Shown: positions 46,110-56,448, counted from the stretch's first letter. The stretch: DNA of 64,000 nucleotides from RGZA01 sp964568585 (GCA_964568585.1 CAZMQI010000002.1:62001-126000); one strand, 5' to 3'. Numbers and translations: made by a program. The notes: generated by a model from the sequence alone, not told the origin.

Positions 46110-49100
46110 TTATCCGTTAACGGCTTCCTTTGACTCTTCGCGCAATGCATTTGCTGCATCTTGCTTGTTCGCTGCTTCGACTTCCTTGGCACGGTCACGG
46201 CCAGCTGCAATCGCTTTCAGGCGGTTTACAACGGCACCGGTACCTGCTGGGACCAAGCGGCCAACGATAACGTTTTCCTTAAGCCCTTCGAGCTTATCGG
46301 TACGACCCGATACAGCTGCTTCGGTAAGAACACGTGTGGTTTCTTGGAACGACGCGGCTGAAATGAAGCTGCGCGTCTGAAGCGAGGCTTTGGTAATCCC
46401 TTGTAAAACAGGTCTTCCCTTGGCAACGCGAAGGCTTTCCAGAACCACTTTATCGTTTTCATGTTCGAAGTCGAGACGATCCACCTGCTCACCATTGAGG
46501 AAGGTTGTATCACCGGCATCGGTGATTTCAATCTTCTGCAACATCTGACGCGCAATCACTTCAATGTGCTTGTCGTTGATTTTCACGCCTTGCAAACGGT
46601 ACACATCCTGAATTTCATTGATGAGGTATTCAGCCAACGCTTCAACGCCCATAATGTTCAAGATGTCGTGCGGTACTGGGTTTCCATCAATCAACAAGTC
46701 GCCGCGTTGAACACGGTCACCTTCTTGAATGGACAAATGCTTGCCCTTTGGAATCATGTATTCGCGTGGTTGTTCGCTGCCATCTTCCGGAACAATCACA
46801 AGGCGACGCTTCGTCTTGTAATCCTTGCCGAATTCTACGCGGCCATCGATTTCAGCGATAACGGCGAAGTCTTTTGGCTTACGTGCTTCAAACAATTCAG
46901 CAACGCGCGGCAGACCGCCGGTGATATCGCGGGTCTTGGTTGATTCACGTGGAATACGTGCAAGCACGTCACCCGCTTTAACCGTAACGCCGTTTTCAAT
47001 CGACAAAATCGCATCAACCGGCATGAAGTAACGCGCTTCCATACCGTTGGACAACGTGATCACCTTGCCCTTGGCATCGTGAAGAACGATGCGCGGACGA
47101 AGATCATTGCCCTTAGGCTGTTGACGCCAATCGATAACCTTCTTGCTGGAAATACCCGTTGCTTCATCGACCACTTCACGAACCGACACACCTTCAACAA
47201 GGTCGGCATAGTGTGCTACACCTTCTTTTTCGGTGATGATTGGCAGGGTATAAGGATCCCATTCAGCAATGCGCTGGCCTTTCTTCACGGTCGCGTTGTC
47301 GTCTGCCAACAATTTCGCACCATATGGCACTTTGTGGCGAGCGCGTTCACGGCCCTGTTCATCGGCAATTGCGATTTCCATATTGCGAACCATAACCACA
47401 GGTTGGCCATCGGAGTTTTGTACAACACCCTTGTTCTTAATCTTGAGTTTACCATCAAGACTTGAATCAATCGTGCTCTGTTCAGCAGCACCCTGCGCCG
47501 CACCACCAATGTGGAAGGTACGCATAGTAAGCTGGGTTCCTGGTTCACCGATGGATTGTGCAGCGATAACGCCCACAGCTTCACCGATATTGACAGGGGT
47601 ACCACGAGCCAAATCGCGGCCATAGCATTTGCAGCATACGGCGCCGGATTTGTTTTCACAGGTAAGAACAGAACGAATAGCAACGCTATCGATGCTTGCC
47701 TTATCAATTGCTTCGATATCCGGTTCAACGATGATGGCGCCTGCAGGTACCAATACCTTATTGGTCACAGGATCCTTCACGTCGACCAAAGCGGTACGGC
47801 CGAGAATACGCTCACCCAAAGGTGCAACCACTTCACCGCCGTCGATAACTGCTTTCACAGTCAGACCGCGCTTGGTGCCGCAATCCTCTTCCACGATGAT
47901 GGCGTCTTGTGCCACGTCAACAAGGCGGCGTGTCAGGTAACCTGAGTTTGCAGTCTTAAGCGCGGTATCGGCCAGACCCTTACGGGCACCGTGGGTTGAG
48001 TTGAAGTATTCAAGAACGGTCAGACCTTCCTTAAAGTTTGAAATAATAGGCGTTTCAATGATTTCGCCCGATGGTTTTGCCATCAACCCGCGCATACCGG
48101 CGAGCTGTTTGATTTGCGCAGCAGAACCACGCGCACCTGAATGGGCCATCATGTAAACGCTGTTATGCGGTTGACCCGGTTTTGGCGTTGAAATGGCTTT
48201 CATCATTTCATCAGCAACACGCTCGGTGCAGGATGACCATGTATCCACCACCTTGTTGTACTTTTCGCCACGGGTAATAAGACCGTCTTGGTATTGCTGT
48301 TCGAATTCCTTGACTTGGTCTTGTGCTTTCTTGATGAGCGTTTCCTTGGCGGCTGGGATAATCAAATCATCCTTACCGAAGGAGAAGCCTGCACGGCATG
48401 CCCATTTGTAACCAAGCGCCATCATGCGATCAGCGAAGATGACGGTTTCTTTTTGGCCACAGTGGCGATACACGCTATCGATAACGTTCGACACGTCTTT
48501 CTTGGTCAGCAAACGGTTGATGATGCTGAATGGCAAGTTTTTGTGACGTGGGAATACTTCTGAGAACAGCATACGACCTGGTGTCGTCGACACGGTCATC
48601 GTTACTGGTTTGCCGGTTTCATCCACCGTGTGGTAACGGGCCTTAATCTTGGCATGGATGTGCAAGCATTTTGCTTCCATCGCTGCTTCGATTTCGCCAA
48701 TGGTACCGAATACGGAACCTTCACCCACCATGCCTTCGCGTTCCAAGGTGATATAGTAGAGACCTAAAACAATATCCTGCGATGGTACGATAATCGGCTT
48801 ACCGTTGGATGGTGAGAGGATGTTGTTAGTCGACATCATCAATACGCGGGCTTCCAGCTGCGCTTCCAATGAAAGCGGAACGTGCACAGCCATTTGATCG
48901 CCGTCGAAATCGGCGTTAAACGCGGTGCAAACCAGCGGATGCAATTGAATGGCCTTGCCTTCAATCAACACCGGTTCGAATGCCTGAATACCAAGTCTGT
49001 GGAGCGTTGGTGCGCGGTTAAGCAGCACGGGATGCTCGCGGATAACTTCTTCCAGAATGTCCCATACTTCGGGGCGTTCTTTTTCAACAAGGCGTTTAGC

Positions 49101-50303
49101 GGCCTTGATGGTCGAAGCCATGCCATAGATTTCGAGCTTGGCGTAAATGAATGGCTTGAACAATTCGAGCGCCATCTTCTTTGGCAGACCGCATTGGTGA
49201 AGCTTGAGTTCTGGGCCAACCACGATAACCGAACGACCGGAGTAATCGACGCGCTTACCGAGCAAGNNNNNNNNNNAGTTTTGACGGAAGCGACCTTGCT
49301 TACCCTTCAACATGTCGGCAAGTGATTTCAGCGGACGCTTGTTGGCACCCGTAATCACGCGGCCACGACGACCATTGTCGAACAACGCATCGACCGATTC
49401 CTGCAACATACGCTTTTCGTTGCGGATGATGATGTCGGGAGCGCGCAGTTCAATCAAACGCTTCAAACGGTTGTTACGGTTAATCACGCGGCGGTACAAG
49501 TCATTGAGATCTGAGGTCGCGAAACGGCCACCATCCAATGGAACCAATGGGCGAAGTTCAGGTGGAATCACCGGAACAACTTCCAAAATCATCCATTCAG
49601 GGCGTGCGCCTGATTCAAGGAAGCTTTCAATCAGCTTCAAACGCTTCACCAGCTTCTTGCGCTTAATATCGCTGCCGGTTTCGCGCATATCGTCACGAAC
49701 CTTTACGCGTTCTGCGTTGAGGTCGAGATTGATGAGCATTTTCTTGATGGCTTCCGCGCCAATGCTGGCTTCGAATGCATCTTCGCCGTATTCATCTTGG
49801 GCGTTGATGTATTCTTCTTCGGATACCAATTGGCGGTACTTAAATGGTGTGAGACCAGGTTCGGTCACCATGTACGATTCAAAGTACAAAACCTTTTCCA
49901 GATCTTTGAGTGTCATATCGAGCAACAAGCCGCAACGGCTTGGCAGCGACTTCATGAACCAGATATGTGCAACAGGTGCAGCAAGCTCGATGTGGCCCAT
50001 GCGGTCACGGCGAACCTTTTGAAGCGTAACTTCAACGCCGCACTTTTCGCACACGATGCCGCGATACTTCATGCGCTTATACTTACCGCATAAGCATTCG
50101 TAATCTTTAATAGGTCCAAAGATGCGGGCGCAGAACAGACCGTCGCGTTCTGGCTTGAACGTACGGTAGTTGATGGTTTCCGGCTTCTTGATTTCGCCGA
50201 ATGACCAGCTGCGAATACGTTCAGGTGACGCAAGGCTAATCCGAATGTGATCGAATTGCTGTGCCTGAGCCTGCTGATTAAAGAGAGCCATAATATCGTT
50301 CAT
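46110..50303 (-). CDS. rpoC: RNA polymerase subunit beta', interrupted by a 10-N assembly gap
   Basis: About 1397 codons as given. The N-terminal zinc ribbon (CLCGKYKRMKYRGIVCEKCGVE), the active-site loop FNADFDGDQMAVH, the trigger-loop region and the second zinc site (VLTCENKSGAVCCKCYGRD) are all present. The 10 N at 49267-49276 fall where the family reads RQNLLGKRVDYSGRSV. Here RQN and LLGKRV flank the gap directly, so the gap has no real missing residues. The frame remains open across it. It follows rpoB by 71 bases. Confidence 0.97.
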   Translation of the reverse strand: MNDIMALFNQQAQAQQFDHIRISLASPERIRSWSFGEIKKPETINYRTFKPERDGLFCARIFGPIKDYECLCGKYKRMKYRGIVCEKCGVEVTLQKVRRDRMGHIELAAPVAHIWFMKSLPSRCGLLLDMTLKDLEKVLYFESYMVTEPGLTPFKYRQLVSEEEYINAQDEYGEDAFEASIGAEAIKKMLINLDLNAERVKVRDDMRETGSDIKRKKLVKRLKLIESFLESGARPEWMILEVVPVIPPELRPLVPLDGGRFATSDLNDLYRRVINRNNRLKRLIELRAPDIIIRNEKRMLQESVDALFDNGRRGRVITGANKRPLKSLADMLKGKQGRFRQNXXXXLLGKRVDYSGRSVIVVGPELKLHQCGLPKKMALELFKPFIYAKLEIYGMASTIKAAKRLVEKERPEVWDILEEVIREHPVLLNRAPTLHRLGIQAFEPVLIEGKAIQLHPLVCTAFNADFDGDQMAVHVPLSLEAQLEARVLMMSTNNILSPSNGKPIIVPSQDIVLGLYYITLEREGMVGEGSVFGTIGEIEAAMEAKCLHIHAKIKARYHTVDETGKPVTMTVSTTPGRMLFSEVFPRHKNLPFSIINRLLTKKDVSNVIDSVYRHCGQKETVIFADRMMALGYKWACRAGFSFGKDDLIIPAAKETLIKKAQDQVKEFEQQYQDGLITRGEKYNKVVDTWSSCTERVADEMMKAISTPKPGQPHNSVYMMAHSGARGSAAQIKQLAGMRGLMAKPSGEIIETPIISNFKEGLTVLEYFNSTHGARKGLADTALKTANSGYLTRRLVDVAQDAIIVEEDCGTKRGLTVKAVIDGGEVVAPLGERILGRTALVDVKDPVTNKVLVPAGAIIVEPDIEAIDKASIDSVAIRSVLTCENKSGAVCCKCYGRDLARGTPVNIGEAVGVIAAQSIGEPGTQLTMRTFHIGGAAQGAAEQSTIDSSLDGKLKIKNKGVVQNSDGQPVVMVRNMEIAIADEQGRERARHKVPYGAKLLADDNATVKKGQRIAEWDPYTLPIITEKEGVAHYADLVEGVSVREVVDEATGISSKKVIDWRQQPKGNDLRPRIVLHDAKGKVITLSNGMEARYFMPVDAILSIENGVTVKAGDVLARIPRESTKTRDITGGLPRVAELFEARKPKDFAVIAEIDGRVEFGKDYKTKRRLVIVPEDGSEQPREYMIPKGKHLSIQEGDRVQRGDLLIDGNPVPHDILNIMGVEALAEYLINEIQDVYRLQGVKINDKHIEVIARQMLQKIEITDAGDTTFLNGEQVDRLDFEHENDKVVLESLRVAKGRPVLQGITKASLQTRSFISAASFQETTRVLTEAAVSGRTDKLEGLKENVIVGRLVPAGTGAVVNRLKAIAAGRDRAKEVEAANKQDAANALREESKEAVNG
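49267..49276. other. Assembly gap (10 N) inside rpoC
   Basis: Ten ambiguous bases. The left and right flanks share a CT overlap. If joined there, the reading frame restores the invariant RFRQNLLGKRVDYSGRSV sequence, so this is most likely a scaffolding placeholder. Confidence 0.9.
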
Positions 50304-50374
50304 TTTACTTTTTCCTTTTTTAGGACCGTCAAATTTTTGTGAAAACCGCCGGAGCGCTCGCCCCGGCTGTTAGC

Positions 50375-53300
50375 TTATTCCTTACCGATTAATGCGATTG
50401 GCTTACCTGCTGCATCGTCATTGGCGGCGGCGGCATTCGCTTCATCAAGTGCGAGGCCTTCGGCAACCAAATCTTTGCGGGTGAGCTCAACGTTGAGACC
50501 AAGTGAACGCATTTCCTTGACCAACACGTTGAAGGATTCAGGAATACCTGCCTCAAAGTTGTCTTCGCCGCGGATGATGCTTTCGTAAACCTTGGTACGG
50601 CCAGAAACGTCATCCGACTTAACGGTGAGGATTTCTTGCAAGGTGTAGGCAGCGCCATACGCTTCAAGTGCCCATACTTCCATTTCCCCGAAGCGCTGAC
50701 CACCAAAGTGCGCTTTACCGCCCAGTGGTTGCTGCGTAACGAGTGAGTAAGGCCCGATGGAGCGAGCATGGATTTTGTCGTCCACCAAATGGTGAAGCTT
50801 GAGGATGTAGATGTAGCCAACCGTAACCTTACGATCGAACGGTTCGCCCGTGCGGCCATCGGTCAGCGTGACTTGGCCGGAACTATCAAGGCCAGCTTGC
50901 TTCAACATACCCACGATATCGTCTTCGCGTGCGCCATCGAATACAGGAGTTGCGAATGGAACGCCGCGACGCAGATTGTTGGCCAATGCCATCAATTGGT
51001 CTTCGTCCATACGCTTGATGTCACGGTTGTAATCATCTTCGCCGTACACTTCGCGTAAACGCTCACGTACTGCCTTCAGATCACCGCGCTTATAGTAATA
51101 CGCATCCAGCATTTCGCCGATTTGCTTACCAATACCGGCAGATGCCCAACCCAAATGGGTTTCAAGAATCTGACCCACGTTCATACGTGAAGGAACACCA
51201 AGCGGGTTCAATACAACGTCAACGGGGGTACCGTCTTCAAGGCATGGCATATCTTCCATCGGATTAATCTTGGAGATAACACCTTTATTTCCGTGGCGAC
51301 CGGCCATCTTATCGCCGGGTTGAAGCTTACGCTTCACGGCAATAAACACCTTCACCATCTTCATCACACCGGGTGACAATTCATCACCGCGTTGAAGCTT
51401 GGAAACCTTGTCTTCAAAACGCTTCTTCAGCGCGTCGATGGCAGCATCGAAGCTCTTTGAAACTGCTTCGATTTGTTCCATCACAGCATCGTCCTTAAGC
51501 GCGATTTGGCGCCATTGGCCGTGCGTGTAGTCAGCAAGCAACGCTTCCGTCACTTCCTTACCCGCTGGGAAATTCTTAGGACCCGACACAGCCTTTTGGC
51601 CGATCATCAGGTTCTTCAACTGGTCAAAGAAACCGCGTTCAAGAATAGCGCGTTCATCATCACGATCTTTTGCAAGACGGGTGATTTCTTCGCGTTCAAT
51701 CGCAACCGCGCGTTGATCCTTATCAACGCCACGGCGGTTAAACACGCGCACTTCAACGATGGTACCTGAAACGCCCGGTGGAACCTTCAAGCTGCTATCG
51801 CGAACGTCGGCTGATTTTTCACCGAAAATCGCGCGGAGCAGTTTTTCTTCAGGGGTCATTGGTGACTCGCCCTTTGGTGTAACCTTACCAACGAGGATAT
51901 CGCCTGGGTTCACTTCTGCGCCGATGTAAACGATACCCGCTTCATCGAGGTTTTTGAGTGCTTCTTCGCCCACGTTTGGAATATCACGGGTGATTTCTTC
52001 TTGGCCCAATTTGGTATCACGTGCCATCACTTCGAATTCTTCGATGTGGATGGAGGTGAACACATCATCGCGCACAATACGTTCGGAGATAAGAATACTA
52101 TCTTCGAAGTTGTAACCATTCCATGGCATGAACGCGACGAGCACGTTACGGCCAAGCGCCAATTCGCCAAGTTCAGTGGATGGACCGTCAGCGATAATAT
52201 CGCCGGCCTTCACCACATCGCCTACGCGAACCAATGGACGCTGCGTGATGCAGGTGTTTTGGTTTGAACGTTGGAATTTGAGCAAGTTGTAAATATCAAC
52301 GCCAAGCGCGTTGGTGGTTACACCTGTCTTGGCAGCTTTTTCATCGCTGACGCGGATAACGATACGGGTCGCATCCACTTGGTCGATGATACCAGCGCGT
52401 TTTGCAACAACGGTCACGCCGCTATCACGTGCAACGGTGCCTTCCATACCAGTACCAACGAGCGGAGCATCTGACTGCAACAAAGGTACAGCCTGACGTT
52501 GCATGTTGGAGCCCATGAGCGCGCGGTTCGCGTCATCGTTTTCAAGGAACGGGATAAGCGCAGCAGCAACTGAAACCAGCTGCTTAGGCGATACGTCGAT
52601 GAATTCGATTTGATCAGGAGGGAGCATCATGTACTCACCACCCTTACGGCAGGATACAAGTTCGGATGTCAGCTTGCCGGATGAATCCAGCGTCGCGTTG
52701 GCTTGCGCCACAACGTGCTGGCCTTCTTCCATCGCGCTCATATACACAACTTCATCCATTACCTTGCTCTTTGAAACGCGGCGGTATGGCGTTTCGATGA
52801 AGCCGTATGGATTGACTTGGGCATAGGTCGCAAGGGAGTTGATCAGACCGATATTCGGACCTTCCGGTGTTTCAATCGGGCAGATACGGCCATAATGGGT
52901 TGGATGAACGTCGCGTACTTCAAAGCCTGCGCGTTCACGGGTCAAACCACCAGGTCCCAAAGCTGATAGACGGCGCTTATGGGTAATTTCGGATAATGGA
53001 TTGGTTTGATCCATAAATTGTGACAACTGCGATGAACCAAAGAATTCACGAACCGCAGCTGCTGCTGGTTTTGCGTTCACCAAATCGGAAGGCATCACGG
53101 TATCGATTTCCACCGAACCCATGCGTTCCTTAATGGCGCGTTCCATACGCAGCAAACCAACACGGTATTGGTTTTCCATCAATTCACCAACCGAGCGAAC
53201 ACGGCGGTTTCCAAGATGATCAATATCATCGACTTCGCCGCGGCCATCTTTCAGGTCGTGCAAGATTTTGATGATTTGAATAATGTCAGCCTTACGCAAT

Positions 53301-54691
53301 ACGCGCACGGTGTCAGCAGCTTGAACGTTCAAGCGGCCATTGATTTTCACGCGGCCCACAGGGGACAAGTCATAACGTTCCAAATCAAAGAACAAACCAC
53401 GGAACAATGCTTCAGCAGATTCCAAGGTTGGTGGTTCACCTGGGCGCATCACGCGGTAAATGTCGATGAGCGCTTCTTCACGGGTGGAGTTACGGTCAAC
53501 CATCATAGTGGAGCGCAGGTAAGGGCCCACATTCACATGGTCAATCGCCAGAACAGGGATTTCCTTCGTGTTCAATTCGGCAAAGTTTTCCAGCATGTCC
53601 TTGGTGATTTCATCACCCGCTTCGTGCAACACCAAGCCGGTCTTAAGGTCAATGACGTCTTGCGCCAGATATTGACCCATCAATTGGTCGGCTTGAATAA
53701 GGATTTCCTTCAGGCCTTCTTCTTCCAATTGCTTCGCCTTGCGCGCGGTAATCTTCGCGCCGGCTTCCATTACCACTTCACCGCCCTTAGCGTTGATAAG
53801 ATCATGGGTGATTTTTACACCGCGCCAGTTTTCAGCAACGTATTTGGTCTTCCAACCGGTCTTGGTGCGATCGTATGTTTTGGTTTCGTAAATGGAGGAA
53901 AGAATTTCTTCCTTCGTCATACCAATCGCTTCGCCTGGTGCGAGCGGCTTTTCTTGTGCGTCGCGTTTTGCGCGCATCTTTTCGGTCGCTTCATCATCCA
54001 ACGCGTACATCAAAGTGGTCACAGGAAGTTTGCGACGACGATCGATACGAACATACAAAATGTCCTTCGCATCGAATTCGAAATCGAGCCATGAACCACG
54101 GTAAGGAATGACGCGTGCCGCAAACAAGAACTTACCTGATGCGTGGGTCTTGCCATTGTCATGGTCGAAGAACACGCCAGGGCTGCGATGCATCTGCGAT
54201 ACGATAACGCGTTCGGTTCCGTTGATAACAAAGGTACCGTTATGGGTCATCAATGGCATATCGCCCATATACACATCTTGTTCTTTGATGTCGCGGATGG
54301 AGCGAAGGCCAGTGGTTTCATCCACATCGAATACGGATAGACGCAAGGTGACGCGCAAGGGTGCCGCAAACGTCATGCCGCGTTGTTGGCATTCTTCAAC
54401 ATCGTATTTTGGTTCTTCAAGTTCGTAGGATACGAAATCAAGAACAGCGCGTTCTGCAAAATCTTTGATCGGGAATACGGATTTGAAAACTTCCTGAAGG
54501 CCCGTCACCGTGCGAGCGTTTACTGGTGTCGCCATCTGCAAGAATGCTTCGTACGATTGGCGTTGCACTTCGATGAGGTTTGGCATCGACACAACTTCTG
54601 CAATGCGACCAAAACTTTTGCGGATGCGTTGGCGTCCGGTGAAGCTATTTGTATCTGGGAGAATTTCTTTTGTTTTTAGAATCGTGGCCAT
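50375..54691 (-). CDS. rpoB: RNA polymerase subunit beta
   Basis: 1438 residues from the ATG at 54691 (MATILKTKEIL), which follows AAGGGA; an upstream in-frame ATG 14 codons earlier lacks support. The rifampicin region reads SQLSQFMDQTNPLSEITHKRRLSALGPGGL, with the usual Asp, His and Ser at the classic resistance positions and Thr in place of the first Asn of the NNP. NPLGVPSRMNVGQILETHLGWA and the C-terminal EMEVWALEAYGAA are typical. Directly upstream is a long noncoding zone rather than rplL. Confidence 0.98.
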   Translation of the reverse strand: MATILKTKEILPDTNSFTGRQRIRKSFGRIAEVVSMPNLIEVQRQSYEAFLQMATPVNARTVTGLQEVFKSVFPIKDFAERAVLDFVSYELEEPKYDVEECQQRGMTFAAPLRVTLRLSVFDVDETTGLRSIRDIKEQDVYMGDMPLMTHNGTFVINGTERVIVSQMHRSPGVFFDHDNGKTHASGKFLFAARVIPYRGSWLDFEFDAKDILYVRIDRRRKLPVTTLMYALDDEATEKMRAKRDAQEKPLAPGEAIGMTKEEILSSIYETKTYDRTKTGWKTKYVAENWRGVKITHDLINAKGGEVVMEAGAKITARKAKQLEEEGLKEILIQADQLMGQYLAQDVIDLKTGLVLHEAGDEITKDMLENFAELNTKEIPVLAIDHVNVGPYLRSTMMVDRNSTREEALIDIYRVMRPGEPPTLESAEALFRGLFFDLERYDLSPVGRVKINGRLNVQAADTVRVLRKADIIQIIKILHDLKDGRGEVDDIDHLGNRRVRSVGELMENQYRVGLLRMERAIKERMGSVEIDTVMPSDLVNAKPAAAAVREFFGSSQLSQFMDQTNPLSEITHKRRLSALGPGGLTRERAGFEVRDVHPTHYGRICPIETPEGPNIGLINSLATYAQVNPYGFIETPYRRVSKSKVMDEVVYMSAMEEGQHVVAQANATLDSSGKLTSELVSCRKGGEYMMLPPDQIEFIDVSPKQLVSVAAALIPFLENDDANRALMGSNMQRQAVPLLQSDAPLVGTGMEGTVARDSGVTVVAKRAGIIDQVDATRIVIRVSDEKAAKTGVTTNALGVDIYNLLKFQRSNQNTCITQRPLVRVGDVVKAGDIIADGPSTELGELALGRNVLVAFMPWNGYNFEDSILISERIVRDDVFTSIHIEEFEVMARDTKLGQEEITRDIPNVGEEALKNLDEAGIVYIGAEVNPGDILVGKVTPKGESPMTPEEKLLRAIFGEKSADVRDSSLKVPPGVSGTIVEVRVFNRRGVDKDQRAVAIEREEITRLAKDRDDERAILERGFFDQLKNLMIGQKAVSGPKNFPAGKEVTEALLADYTHGQWRQIALKDDAVMEQIEAVSKSFDAAIDALKKRFEDKVSKLQRGDELSPGVMKMVKVFIAVKRKLQPGDKMAGRHGNKGVISKINPMEDMPCLEDGTPVDVVLNPLGVPSRMNVGQILETHLGWASAGIGKQIGEMLDAYYYKRGDLKAVRERLREVYGEDDYNRDIKRMDEDQLMALANNLRRGVPFATPVFDGAREDDIVGMLKQAGLDSSGQVTLTDGRTGEPFDRKVTVGYIYILKLHHLVDDKIHARSIGPYSLVTQQPLGGKAHFGGQRFGEMEVWALEAYGAAYTLQEILTVKSDDVSGRTKVYESIIRGEDNFEAGIPESFNVLVKEMRSLGLNVELTRKDLVAEGLALDEANAAAANDDAAGKPIALIGKE

Positions 54692-55209
54692 TATGGTTCC
54701 CTTACAAGGATCAAAGTGTTTTGCGCGGCACATTTACAAATAGGACAAAAAGCGAAAACAACCCAAGCACGCGGCCTATCACCTTTGATCAGTGATGCGT
54801 GTCATCGGGTATCTTTATTGTCAGCAAGTGTGCACGAGGCGTGAATCACCATATTTTGATGGGCCTTGCAAGCATAATTTACGCCTCTTTAATATACGTA
54901 GCGACGCGAACCTTACGATGCGCCACAACCCCGTCAAATCAAGGGAAAATCTACGGTTTGGCCATATTATCGGCAACTAACCCAGCAAAACCGTGCGTTT
55001 TAGCTATTCAGGGCGTAGTGGTCTTTGTATGTTGGGGCAGCAAACGCAGGATTTCGCACAATCGCTGTTTTACAACGGTTTACCGTGTTTTTGGTGCGGT
55101 CAGGTGCAAGATAGCGGAGAGCACCAATAAATGATTATGGGGCAGAAAACCCCTTGCAATGCGTTGTTTGCCTGTCTATAACCGCGCCTTACACTTAAGG
55201 AATAAGCTT
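54692..55209. other. Noncoding interval between divergent rpoB and rpmE
   Basis: About 520 bases. Short open frames here have no ribosome-binding sites and no recognisable product. It must hold the rpoBC promoter (minus) and the rpmE promoter (plus), but I could not place convincing -35/-10 pairs. No L10- or L7/L12-like leader precedes rpoB, so beta and beta' are expressed independently of the stalk genes. Confidence 0.5.
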
Positions 55210-55521
55210 ATGAAAGAAAAAATTCACCCCGAATATCACACCATTAAGGTCATCATGACCGATGGCAGCGAATTTGAAACCCGCACCACATGGGGCAAGG
55301 CTGGCGATACCATGCGCCTCGATATCGATCCAAAGACCCATCCGGCATGGACTGGTGTCTCCAAGCTTATCGGTCGTGGCGGTCAGCTCGACAAGTTCAA
55401 GAATCGTTTTGCTGGCATCATCGATGTTAAGGGCCACAAAGAAGGCGAAGCTATCAAAGGCGGCGTGAACAAGACCGAAAAGAAGGTTGAAAAGCCAGAC
55501 GCCAAGGCAAAGAAGAAATAA
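55210..55521 (+). CDS. rpmE: 50S ribosomal protein L31, zinc-free form
   Basis: 103 residues from MKEKIHPEYH; the ATG at 55210 follows AAGGAA. An upstream in-frame ATG adds 17 residues that do not match the family. The core (KVIMTDGSEFETRTTWGKAGDTMRLDIDPKTHPAWTG) lacks the CxxC zinc site of the other L31 type. The Lys-rich tail is longer than in most L31 proteins. It has its own strong terminator. Confidence 0.95.
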   Translation: MKEKIHPEYHTIKVIMTDGSEFETRTTWGKAGDTMRLDIDPKTHPAWTGVSKLIGRGGQLDKFKNRFAGIIDVKGHKEGEAIKGGVNKTEKKVEKPDAKAKKK

Positions 55522-55596
55522 TCAGCAGGATCGGTTGCGCCGAATACTTCTTTGGGCGCAGAGACATCGCAGAGAAATTATTTCTTCCACCAGAAT

Positions 55597-55627
55597 TAAA
55601 AAGCCGCCTGAGAAGGCGGCTTTTTTT
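55597..55627 (+). terminator. Bidirectional terminator between rpmE and the Cys-cluster operon
   Basis: Stem GCCGCCT/AGGCGGC extended by A/T pairs, a four-base GAGA loop, and T7 on plus. The opposite strand also has a T run, so it can end the 192-residue gene coming from the right. Confidence 0.95.
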
Positions 55628-55650
55628 ATGTCTGATAATTGATTATCCGA

Positions 55651-56229
55651 CTACGCTGGTTGCGGCATCGCTTTCATCGCGGTCACGATTCCATACGGGA
55701 TTTGTTTTCGGTACGCTGCGATTTCAGCCGCATCATTCACCACGCGCGGCAATTCCGGCGCGATGGTATCGGCCAGTTTTTTAAATACCATATCGACATC
55801 CGCCATCTTGGTGGAGCTGAGCAATGTCTTGGTCGCAAGAATACCAACCGCTGCGTAAACGGCTTGCCCTTGGCGAATGGCATCAGGGATACCGGCTTTG
55901 ATTTTTTCGATCTCCACTGGATCGGTTGGCATTTCAATACCAAGTACAGGTTTTGCTTTTTGCAAATCATCGGCAATCACCATTTTGACCGCTTCAAATA
56001 CATAATCGATGTCTTCGGGGTTATGCGGATCAAGATGTGCATCGCCATTCGCAACGGCTCTACGCGTAATTTCCAACGCAGAAATCACTGCTTGGCCAAG
56101 AATGCCCGTAGCACAGGTCGAGAAGTGATCGACCGCACAACTGCCGCAGCCTTCTAAATCAAGTTTTGCGCCAGTGCTGCTTGGTGGTTTGCCACTGCCA
56201 CCGGGGAAAGAAAGGGTAACCATATTCAT
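55651..56229 (-). CDS. Hypothetical protein with an N-terminal CxxC-x7-C cluster
   Basis: 192 residues; the ATG follows GAAGGAG. A Gly/Ser/Pro-rich start is followed by LEGCGSCAVDHFSTC, with C28, C31 and C39. The rest is a helical domain of unknown family (AVISALEITRRAVANGDAHLDPHNPEDIDYVFEAVKMVIADDLQKA). No signal peptide. It is the last gene of an operon with the 821- and 50-residue proteins, all of which carry close Cys clusters. A metal- or iron-sulfur-related role is inferred from cysteine spacing and the Fur-type palindromes upstream. Confidence 0.65.
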   Translation of the reverse strand: MNMVTLSFPGGSGKPPSSTGAKLDLEGCGSCAVDHFSTCATGILGQAVISALEITRRAVANGDAHLDPHNPEDIDYVFEAVKMVIADDLQKAKPVLGIEMPTDPVEIEKIKAGIPDAIRQGQAVYAAVGILATKTLLSSTKMADVDMVFKKLADTIAPELPRVVNDAAEIAAYRKQIPYGIVTAMKAMPQPA

Positions 56230-56278
56230 GCTCCTTCAAAAAAATTAAAAAATATCGCGCCGTATATTTTGCTGTCTG

Positions 56279-56431
56279 CTATTTTCCGGTTTGATTTAGT
56301 TGCTGCAAAATCAGGGCAACCTGTTCTTGCATGCCAGATAATTGTCCCTGCCGACCTTCGCAGGCATCACAATCACCCGAACATTCTTTGCTTTTTTCTT
56401 GCACCTTGGTTTTGGGATTTGTTTCACACAT
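56279..56431 (-). CDS. 50-residue cysteine-cluster protein
   Basis: A short gene starting ATG-TGT-GAA, with GGAG 8 bases upstream, 17 bases after the stop of the 821-residue gene. The protein is hydrophilic with C2, then C17-S-G-D-C21-D-A-C24 (Cx3Cx2C), followed by a 20-residue helix rich in Gln and Leu. No signal peptide. The spacing, ribosome-binding site and shared cysteine theme with both neighbours support it as a real gene. A metal-binding role is inferred. Confidence 0.65.
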   Translation of the reverse strand: MCETNPKTKVQEKSKECSGDCDACEGRQGQLSGMQEQVALILQQLNQTGK

Positions 56432-56448
56432 ATCTCTTGCTCCTTTAA

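Noticed and set aside
54792..55134. Overlapping short open frames upstream of rpmE
   Set aside because: No ribosome-binding sites, no recognisable product, and they lie in the promoter zone of two essential genes.
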